From contig DASWVC010000054.1 of NCBI GenBank assembly GCA_036401335.1, forward strand, positions 1-64,000: 64,000 nt of DNA. Direction: 5' to 3'. Positions 30,147-37,700 of this stretch are shown here, piece after piece. The notes beneath the pieces are model-generated. The model searched no databases. It saw only the letters and a list, made by a program, of their open reading frames with translations, and had not been told where the DNA came from. A program made the translations under genes and the position numbers. This stretch comes from DASWVC01 sp036401335 (GTDB taxonomy: Bacteria; Verrucomicrobiota; Verrucomicrobiia; Chthoniobacterales; JAFAMB01). Each line of letters opens with the position of its first letter. The stretch's first letter is position 1.

Positions 30147-31223
30147 ATGAAAATGCCTCGGACGACTCCCCTGCTGGTGTTTGCGGCCAGTTTATTCAGC
30201 CTTGCCGGGGTCGCACACGCAGACGCACCGGCCCGGCCAAAGGTCGTCATCCTGGCTACCGGCGGCACGATCGCAGGGTCGGGCGCAACCTCAACCACCA
30301 CCGTCGGCTACCAGGCGGCCAAGGTCCCGGTGGAAGCGCTGCTCCAAGCTGTGCCGGAACTCCAGAAGGTTGCTGAGGTCAGGGGTGAGCAGGTGATGCA
30401 GATCGCCAGTCAAAACATGACCAACGATGGGTTGTTGAACCTTGCCCAGCGGGTCAATGAACTGCTCCGTCAGACTGACGTGGACGGTGTGGTCATCACC
30501 CACGGCACCGACACGTTGGAAGAGACTGCTTATTTCCTCGACCTGACGGTAAAAAGCCCGAAGCCGGTCGTGCTGGTCGGTTCCATGCGGCCCTCGACCG
30601 CCATTTCGGCCGACGGGCCGGCTAACCTTTACGATGCCGTCCTGATTGCGGGGAGCCGGGATTCCATCGGCAAAGGCGTCCTTGTCTGCCTGGAGGATGA
30701 AATCAACGCGGCCCGCGACGTGACCAAAACCAACACGTCGGCCCTCGACACGTTCAAAGCGCCGGAACTCGGCTTGCTCGGCTACGTGCAAGGCAACCGG
30801 GTCGCCTACTACCGGAGTTCGGTCCGGCGCCACACCGACATGTCCGAGTTCGACCTCAGCACGGTCCGGCAATTGCCGGAAGTGGCGATTGTTTATGGCC
30901 ATGAAGGCGTGACACGGACGGCCGTCGATGCCTTCGCTGCCGCGCAGGTGGCCGGTCTGGTTTACGCCGGGGTGGGCGACGGCAACCCGTCCGAGATCAC
31001 GGAAGCGGCCCTGGCCGATGCCCGGCGTCAAGGCGTCATTGTGGTACGAAGTGCCCGCGTGGGCAACGGCATCGTGGCGCGCAACAATGAGGTGAATGAT
31101 GACCAGCGAGATTTCGTGGTTTCAGACACGTTGAACCCTCAAAAGGCGCGCATTCTTCTGATGGTTGCCCTGACCAAGACGCACGACACCAAAGAGCTTC
31201 AGCGGATTTTCGCCGAGTATTAA
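30147..31223 (+). CDS. ansB: Periplasmic (type II) L-asparaginase
   Basis: A 358-residue asparaginase with a signal peptide (residues 1 to about 26, ending AHADA), which places it in the periplasm and gives type II. It hydrolyses L-asparagine to aspartate and ammonia. The nucleophile threonine is Thr41 in LATGGTIAGSG, and the second catalytic threonine lies in ITHGTDTLEET. SMRPSTAISADGPANLYDA is also conserved, and the C-terminal GVGDGNPS-like segment completes the site. ATG 30147 is chosen because the frame upstream runs through the tRNA gene. Some family members also use glutamine. Confidence 0.94.
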   Translation: MKMPRTTPLLVFAASLFSLAGVAHADAPARPKVVILATGGTIAGSGATSTTTVGYQAAKVPVEALLQAVPELQKVAEVRGEQVMQIASQNMTNDGLLNLAQRVNELLRQTDVDGVVITHGTDTLEETAYFLDLTVKSPKPVVLVGSMRPSTAISADGPANLYDAVLIAGSRDSIGKGVLVCLEDEINAARDVTKTNTSALDTFKAPELGLLGYVQGNRVAYYRSSVRRHTDMSEFDLSTVRQLPEVAIVYGHEGVTRTAVDAFAAAQVAGLVYAGVGDGNPSEITEAALADARRQGVIVVRSARVGNGIVARNNEVNDDQRDFVVSDTLNPQKARILLMVALTKTHDTKELQRIFAEY

Positions 31224-31230
31224 GTGTTGC

Positions 31231-31254
31231 CGGTAGGGTCGGCGGTCCCTCGCC
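31231..31254. repeat. REP-like repeat fragment, copy C
   Basis: CGGTAGGGTCGGCGGTCCCT followed by CGCC matches block 1 of copies A and E (CGGTAGGGT-N-CGAGTCCCTT-CGCC). It starts 7 bases after the asparaginase stop. No second block was found close by. Confidence 0.5.
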
Positions 31255-31415
31255 GACCGGGGCATCGGGGTGCGCATCCCGGTCAAAGAGCTGATCCTTC
31301 AGCGCCCACTCTTGCGGCCAACGGCCCGGCACGATCGGCTCTGGATTGCCAACCCTGCCATGAAAAATCCCGCGTTGCCGGCCTTCAACACGCGTTATTG
31401 GCCGACAACAAACTC

Positions 31416-31937
31416 CTAATGCGATGGGCTTTCCCGGCATGATCGCACCATGCGTGGCGCGCAAAGGTCGTTGTTATCGATCAAAAGCGTTGCCTGTTCT
31501 CGCGGGTTACACGTGCGGAAATAAAGTTTTTGACCTTCAACGTAACGCCAATTTTCCGGTGCTGCCGGATCGGCCGACCCATGACCGGGTCTGCGTTGTG
31601 CCCCTCTCGGGATCGAAACCTCGAAGTCGACGTCGAGGAAGATGGACAAATCCCAGTAGGCGAGCAATTCCGCTCGATGAAGAAAAATCCCATCCAAAAG
31701 CAACACCGCGTTTAACGGAGCAAGTTGATCGGGTACCTTGATCGGCAAGTCCGAAACCTCGTCAAAAACTCCGGTTCGGAAGTACCTTGAACCACCCGGG
31801 CTCAACGGATCAAGAGGCGCCTCGCGAAGGGCACCCTAATCATAAGAGTCCAGAAAAAAACCTTCGGGCGAGCTCCGGCCTCTCCGGTACCGTACCTTCC
31901 GCGAATGGTGAAAGGCATCAACGCCGGCACGAATCAC
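31416..31937 (-). pseudogene. Uridine-kinase-like gene, 5'-truncated with an in-frame stop
   Basis: Read on the minus strand this region encodes most of a P-loop uridine-kinase-like protein. It starts VIRAGVDAFHHSRKVRYRRG and SPEGFFLDSYD, then hits an in-frame TAG (31838-31836) where the family usually has Tyr or Phe. It continues in the same frame as GALREAPLDPLSPGGSRYFRT, VLLLDGIFLHR, FLDVDFEVSIPRGAQR and NWRYVEGQKLYF, ending at a normal stop. The N-terminal Walker A part (about 30 residues) is missing; upstream sequence is unrelated and contains repeat copy D. I read it as a decayed gene. A sequencing error could explain the stop but not the lost P-loop. Confidence 0.8.
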
Positions 31938-32074
31938 AGTACTATCGTTTTGAAATTGGTTTCGACGATACCCTGAACTGTTGGGAAACAGCACCCCTTG
32001 GCATGTGCAGTGTCTCTTTGGTTGCCCGAAGCGCGACCTCCCATGTCCTTGCACGCCGACACCTTCGTCCTGGG

Positions 32075-32099
32075 GCGCTTGGGGACAAGCTCCGCTGCC
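32075..32099. repeat. REP-like repeat, copy D
   Basis: GCGCTTGGGGACAAGCTCCG is a variant of the core GAGGACAAGCTCCCCTACCG. It lies between the truncated kinase pseudogene and the cupin gene, in sequence with no other recognisable content (31938-32196). The preceding bases (CACGCCGACACC) also precede copy G at 60721. Confidence 0.6.
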
Positions 32100-32196
32100 A
32101 GCAACCCCCGCCGCCAGCGCGGGAACGCTGCATGGGAGGGCCCGGCAGGGGGGTTCGCGCTTGCGTCGTGCCAGCATTGACGTTCATAACGCCTGG

Positions 32197-32658
32197 GTGA
32201 CACCGTCATCCGCGGGAAAATCCGGCTCGGAAATTATTGCCCTGCTCGGGCTGCAACCGCATCCTGAAGGAGGGCATTACGTCGAGACTTACCGAGGTCC
32301 GCTTGATGGGGCCGAGCGCCCCCCTGGTTCCGCCATCTATTACCTGCTGGCTGAAGGGGAATTCTCGAGGTGGCACCGGATTGACGCCACCGAGATCTGG
32401 CATTGGTACGCCGGCGCACCGTTGGAATTGCGCATTTCGGAAGGAGCCGGCAGCGTCCAGATGACCCATCTCGGCCATGATTTCGCGGCGGGCGAACGCC
32501 CGCAGGTCATCGTCCCTCCTTTCGTGTGGCAAGCTGCCCGGAGCCTGGGCCCGTGGACGCTCGTGGGTTGCACGGTCAACCCCGCGTTCACGTTTTCCGG
32601 CTTCGAACTCGCACCGACCGGTTGGGAGCCAGGACACCGCGGCGGGAGTCCGGGTTGA
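32197..32658 (+). CDS. Cupin_5 (DUF985) family protein
   Basis: A 153-residue single-domain cupin of the DUF985/cupin_5 family. The opening IIALLGLQPHPEGGHYVETYR is the family signature. SAIYYLLAEGEFSRWHRID and IWHWYAGAPLEL form the two cupin motifs, with histidines that could hold a metal. VPPFVWQAA and VGCTVNPAFTFSGFEL end the fold. The biochemical role of this family is not known. The GTG at 32197 is chosen as start because homology begins about 10 residues later; the frame stays open upstream through repeat copy D. It stands alone between the kinase remnant and the permease gene. Confidence 0.87.
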   Translation: MTPSSAGKSGSEIIALLGLQPHPEGGHYVETYRGPLDGAERPPGSAIYYLLAEGEFSRWHRIDATEIWHWYAGAPLELRISEGAGSVQMTHLGHDFAAGERPQVIVPPFVWQAARSLGPWTLVGCTVNPAFTFSGFELAPTGWEPGHRGGSPG

Positions 32659-32815
32659 ACCGCGTTTTGAAAAGGCCGACGACCCGCGTTTACGGATTGA
32701 TGCTCCAGCCGAGTTTGCCCAAACCTTTCCGTGCGGGTCCGCGAAACGATAAAGAAGGGCGTGGCCGCGCGCGTCACCGCCGGAAAGGGCGGGCTTAACC
32801 GCTAGAAAGGGAAAA

Positions 32816-34273
32816 ATGGATCTGTTGCGGACAAAACCGACGGAGGGGTTGGTTGAGGAAAGCGAAGAAAAGCACGGGTTTCGCCGAGCCCTGAACGGGT
32901 TCCACCTCATTTTACTCGGCATCGGTGCCATCGTCGGCACGGGCATTTTTGTGCTTACCGGCACCGCTGCCGCCCAACATGCCGGGCCGGCCATTGCCGT
33001 GTCTTTTATCATCTCGGGCCTGGGATGCCTTTGCGCTGGACTGTGTTACGCCGAATTCGCGTCCATGCTGCCCGTCTCGGGCAGTGCCTACACGTATGCG
33101 TACGCTACGGTCGGAGAACTGATCGCGTGGATCATCGGGTGGGACCTGATTTTGGAGTACCTGTTCGGGGCGGCGACGGTCGCAGCCGGCTGGTCCGGGT
33201 ACGCGACGGCCTTGTTGGGGGACTTCTCGATCAAACTGCCTGCGGCCCTTTGCCACGCCCCGCTCGATTTCGTGAACGGGCGGATGGCGCTGACGGGTGC
33301 TTTCCTGAACTTGCCGGCGATGCTCGTGATCGCCGTCATCACGGTGGTCCTGGTCTTCGGCATCCGAGAATCCGTGCAGGTCAACAATGCCGTGGTGATT
33401 GCAAAACTGTTGGTGGTGGCGGCTTTTTTGGTGGTGTGCTTTCCGCACATCCGCACCGAAAACTGGGCACCGTTCCTGCCTCCCAGCCAGGGCCAGGTCG
33501 GGGTTTTTGGCTGGACCGGCGTTCTGGCGGGAGCGGGCGTGATCTTTTATGCCTACATCGGCTTCGACGCCGTTACCACGGCGGCCCAGGAAGTGAAACG
33601 TCCGCAACGGGACATCCCGATCGGGATTCTGGGCTCTCTGGCCATCTGCACGGTCCTGTACGTGTTGGTGTCCCTGGTGCTCACGGGCGTCGTCAATTAC
33701 CGTGAACTGAATGTGCCGGCGCCGGTGGCGTTTGCCGTGGAAAGGATCGGTCCATCGGTTGCCTGGATTAAGCCGTTTATCGAACTGGGCGCCCTGGCCG
33801 GTTTGAGCTCGGTGATCCTCGTCCTCCTCATGGGCCAGCCCCGGATTTTCCATCGGATGGCGATGGACGGGCTGTTGCCGCCGGTGTTCTCCAAGGTGCA
33901 CCCGCGTTTTCGGACTCCGTTTGTCACGACCATTGTCACCGGGTCCGTTACTGCCGTGTTCGCCGGACTTTTGCCAATCAAGGTACTCAGTGAACTCGTC
34001 TCCATCGGGACACTGCTCGCCTTCGTCATCGTGAGCGTCAGCATCATCATTCTCCGGCGCACCCGCCCGGAATTAGAACGGCATTTCCGAACGCCGTGGG
34101 TCCCCTTTGTTCCGGCCTGCGGCGCCGTGATCTGCGTGGCGCAGATGGTGTTTCTGCCTTGGGAGACCTGGTTGCGCCTGCTGATCTGGCTGGCCCTTGG
34201 GCTGATCATCTACTTCGGCTACAGCCGCACCCACAGCGTTTTGCACCGGAAGGGGAAGAAGGTAGCGGGGTGA
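32816..34273 (+). CDS. APC-family amino-acid permease (cationic amino acid transporter-like)
   Basis: A 485-residue inner-membrane protein with about 12 helices. The first helix carries LGIGAIVGTGIFVLTG, the substrate-binding signature of the APC superfamily. ELIAWIIGWDLILEY, FYAYIGFDAVTTAAQEVKRPQRDIP and QPRIFHRMAMDGLLP are signatures of the CAT/YfnA subgroup, which usually moves basic or neutral amino acids. A purine-rich sequence (GAAAGGGAAAA) directly precedes the ATG. Monocistronic by appearance. Substrate specificity cannot be fixed from sequence. Confidence 0.9.
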   Translation: MDLLRTKPTEGLVEESEEKHGFRRALNGFHLILLGIGAIVGTGIFVLTGTAAAQHAGPAIAVSFIISGLGCLCAGLCYAEFASMLPVSGSAYTYAYATVGELIAWIIGWDLILEYLFGAATVAAGWSGYATALLGDFSIKLPAALCHAPLDFVNGRMALTGAFLNLPAMLVIAVITVVLVFGIRESVQVNNAVVIAKLLVVAAFLVVCFPHIRTENWAPFLPPSQGQVGVFGWTGVLAGAGVIFYAYIGFDAVTTAAQEVKRPQRDIPIGILGSLAICTVLYVLVSLVLTGVVNYRELNVPAPVAFAVERIGPSVAWIKPFIELGALAGLSSVILVLLMGQPRIFHRMAMDGLLPPVFSKVHPRFRTPFVTTIVTGSVTAVFAGLLPIKVLSELVSIGTLLAFVIVSVSIIILRRTRPELERHFRTPWVPFVPACGAVICVAQMVFLPWETWLRLLIWLALGLIIYFGYSRTHSVLHRKGKKVAG

Positions 34274-34289
34274 CGGAGTGTCGGCGGTT

Positions 34290-34391
34290 CGGTAGGGTCA
34301 CGAGTCCCTTTGCCGCTGGCGCGGCGTGACCTTCTTCGAGGGCGCTTGAGGACAAGCTCCCCTACCGGAGGTCACGAAGGGACTCGCCGCC
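34290..34391. repeat. REP-like repeat, copy E (complete double block)
   Basis: Three blocks follow each other: CGGTAGGGTCACGAGTCCCT (34290 on), the core GAGGACAAGCTCCCCTACCG (within 34342-34367) and GGTCACGAAGGGACTCGCCG (34369 on). The third is the inverse of the first, so the whole unit can fold into a long stem with the core inside. This is the most complete copy in the window and probably shows the original element. Confidence 0.75.
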
Positions 34392-34531
34392 TCACCGGAC
34401 GCCCCGTCGCGGTCGCTCTCGATCGTGTCGACCGAGTCGCTAAAGCTGGGATCGTTAAGCAGCCGTTCCCATGCCCGGCGGTTTAACGCGGGTTGTTCAG
34501 CAAACGATCGTTGAAGGGTGCCAGCGCTCAT
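34392..34531 (-). pseudogene. Possible Uma2-family (DUF820) N-terminal remnant
   Basis: On the minus strand an ORF starts MSAGTLQRSFAEQPALNRRAWERLLNDPSF and continues SDSVDTIESDRDG. This resembles the N-terminus of Uma2-family putative endonucleases (L-N-R-R-x-W-x-x-L, then I-E-T-D-R-x-G). After about 45 residues the similarity stops where repeat copy E begins, and no PD-(D/E)xK core follows. I interpret it as a gene cut off by, or next to, the repeat. The evidence is a short motif from memory, so confidence is low. Confidence 0.35.
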
Positions 34532-34754
34532 CCGTTTCCGGGAAGGTCATTAAGGTCCAATTGTCGCATACAAACGCTTACGACAGATCGCCATGTGGTC
34601 AGCTTGTCACGTTTGCGGTGTTTTACCTTGAGAGACGCTATGCCCTCATGGCCGTTACCAGCAGCCTTTCTTCCACGCCGATACCCCGTTACTCCCACAC
34701 CTTCTTCCCTCCCGCTGGCGCAGCCGGTTCACCCGTACTACCTTCCGCTCTTTT
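34532..34754. other. Upstream region of uvrA, nothing recognised
   Basis: About 220 bases before uvrA with no gene. It should contain the uvrA promoter. No clear sigma70 pair and no convincing SOS box were found. Open frames crossing it have no recognisable content. Confidence 0.3.
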
Positions 34755-37700
34755 ATGGCCAAGGCAGTCCATTCCCGCAAGAACGCCATCACGATTCGGG
34801 GCGCCCGTCAGAACAATTTGAAGGGCATCGACCTTGACCTTGCGTTGTACCAGATGCACGTCGTGACCGGCCCGAGCGGGAGCGGCAAATCCAGCTTGGC
34901 CTTCGACACCATCTACGCAGAAGGCCAGCGCCGTTACGTGGAAACGTTCTCGCCGTACACACGGCAGTTTCTCGAACGCATGGATAAGCCGGCGGTTGAC
35001 GAGATTTCAGGCATCCCGCCCGCGATCGCCATCGAGCAAGGGACCCGCGTCCGCACGACCCGATCCACGGTCGGGACGATGACGGAAATCAACGATTACC
35101 TGAAGCTCCTGATGGCGCGGGCAGCGTCGGCCTTTTGTCCCAGCTGCCAGCGGCAGGTTGTGCCGGAATCCGCCGAATCAATTACCACCGAAGTCTTGGC
35201 CCGGCTCGCCGATAAAACGGTCTTGGTCACCTTCGGGGTGCCCGCGCCGCCCGGGACCAGGGCAGCCGACTTTTTCGGATTCCTCCACCAGCAAGGGTTC
35301 GTGCGGGTGTTCCTGGAGGGAGACGTTAAGCGAACCGACCAACCTGAAAGCGTCAAACGCGTGCCCGGGTTGGTGCCGGTGATCCAGGACCGGCTGACGG
35401 TCGGCGAGGGTTCACGGGCGCGTCTGACCGAAGCGATCGAGGGCTCCCTGAAATACGGCAAAGGCCTGGTCAACGTGATCACCCTCGAACCCGTGGCCGA
35501 TCACCGGTTTTCAGTGGGCTGGCATTGTCCGGATTGCGACCTGGACATCCGGCCACCGTCGCCTGGTCTTTTCTCGTTCAACAACCCGCTGGGAGCCTGC
35601 CCGGCCTGCCGCGGCTTTGGGCGCACCATCGGCATTGACCTCGATCGAGCCCTGCCAGACCGGTCCCGCAGCCTTGCGGAAGGTGTGGTAAAGCCGTTCC
35701 AGAGCGGCCAGATGCGCGAATGCCAGCATGACCTGCTGAATCGGGCCCGGGATCGCGGCGTCGACATCCATGCCCCGTTCAGCGGGCTGCCCGCTCCCGA
35801 CCAGGAATGGGTCGTTAACGGGGATCGTCGACCGGACGTGTCGCTGGAAGAACTCTGGGAAAGCGGCGGGTGGTACGGGGTGCGCGGTTTTTTTGAGTGG
35901 ATGGAGGCACGCACCTACAAAATGCACGTGCGGGTGTTTCTGAGCCGGTACCGGGCGTACACTTTGTGTGAAACCTGCCGGGGCACCCGTTTCAAGCCGG
36001 AGACGCTTAACTATGCCCTGGTGATTTCGGACCGGCGTTACACCCTGCCGGACCTGCAGAACCTGCCGGTGGCCGAGTTGGTTCAGACCATGCAGCAGTG
36101 CCCGCTGAACCCTGCCGACACGAACGTCGAAATGCTTCGCGGCCAGGTCGTGACCCGGCTTCAATACCTGGTCGACGTGGGGCTGGGCTACCTTACCCTG
36201 GACCGTTCGACGCGGTCCCTGTCCGGCGGCGAAGTGCAACGCGTTAACCTCACCACTTGCCTGGGTGCATCGCTGGTAAATACCCTTTTCGTGTTGGACG
36301 AACCGAGCGTCGGGTTGCACCCGCGAGACGTCGACCGCCTCGTTCAGGTGCTTCATGGACTGCGCAACAAGGGCAACACGCTCCTCGTCGTGGAACACGA
36401 GGAAGCCGTGATGCGCGCGGCGGATAACCTGATCGAAATCGGTCCGGGCCGAGGTGAGCACGGCGGCAAACTGGTGTTTGAAGGTTGCGCGGACCGGTTG
36501 CATGAAGCACCGGCCGAATCGTTGACCGCGGCCTACCTGCTCGGCCGGAAACGGATTCCTTCCGACCGGGGCCGGCGGGTGCCCAAGCAGTTTATCGAGG
36601 TGGTGGGTGCGCGCGAACACAACCTCAAGAACCTGCATGCCCGGATCCCGCTCGGGGTGTTTTGCGCGGTCACCGGGGTCTCCGGCTCCGGCAAAAGCAC
36701 CCTCATCCAGAATGTGTTGTACGAGAACCTGATCCGCCTCAAGGGCCAGGCCAGCGAGGAACTCCCGGGGTTGTGCGACCGCATCACCGGCGCGCACCTG
36801 GTTGATGAGGTGATGCTCGTCGACCAGTCGCCACTCGGGCGTTCCCCGCGGTCAACCCCGGCCGTTTACATCGGCATTTTTGACCGTATCCGGGAAATGT
36901 TTGCCGCGACCCCCGAGGCGGAAGCGGCCTCGCTGACGCCGGGCGTGTTCTCGTTTAACTCCGGCACCGGGCGATGCGACCGTTGTGCCGGCCTCGGGTA
37001 CGAGAAAGTGGAGATGCAGTTCCTCAGCGACCAGTACGTGCGGTGCGCCGAATGTGAAGGCAAACGCTACCAACCGCACGTGCTTGAAGTAAAACTGGCC
37101 GGCAAAAACATTTTTGAGATCCTTCAGCTCACGGTCACCGAAGCCATGGATTTTTTCCGGCCGCTGCCGTTCGGCGACACCGTTCAACCTCCCCTGGAGC
37201 TGCTGCGGCAAGTCGGGCTCGGCTACCTGCGGCTTGGCCAACCGGTGAACGTGTTGTCAGGCGGCGAATCGCAGCGGCTGAAGTTGGTGGGTCACCTGAC
37301 GGAAAAGACCAAACAAAACCAAAATGCGCTGCTTATCTTTGATGAGCCAACCACAGGACTGCACTTTGACGACATTGCAGTTCTCCTGGAGACCTTTCAC
37401 CGTTTGGTTGAGCGTGGCAACAGCCTGCTCGTGATCGAACACAACCTGGACGTGCTCCAATCGGCCGACTACCTGCTCGACCTCGGCCCGGAAGCCGGGG
37501 AACAGGGCGGCACGATGGTGGCTGCGGGCACGCCTGAAGAGGTGGCGCGGGTCGAAGCCTCGCACACCGGCCGTTTCCTGCGCGAACGGTTCAGCCGGAA
37601 GGGGCAGGTCTACCCCACGGCCCGGACCCGTCCCAAGACGACGGCCGTCTTGCCGCCCGTCATCTCCCTCCATGGCGCCCGGCATCACAACCTGAAAAAC

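Noticed and set aside
32912..33901. A 329-codon minus-strand frame opposite the amino-acid permease
   Set aside because: It is full of His, Arg, Gln and Asp runs, with no hydrophobic core or motif, while the plus strand encodes a clear 12-helix transporter.
34532..34754. An SOS (LexA) box before uvrA
   Set aside because: No CTG-N10-CAG or other recognisable LexA palindrome could be picked out, and the LexA motif of this lineage is not known to me.
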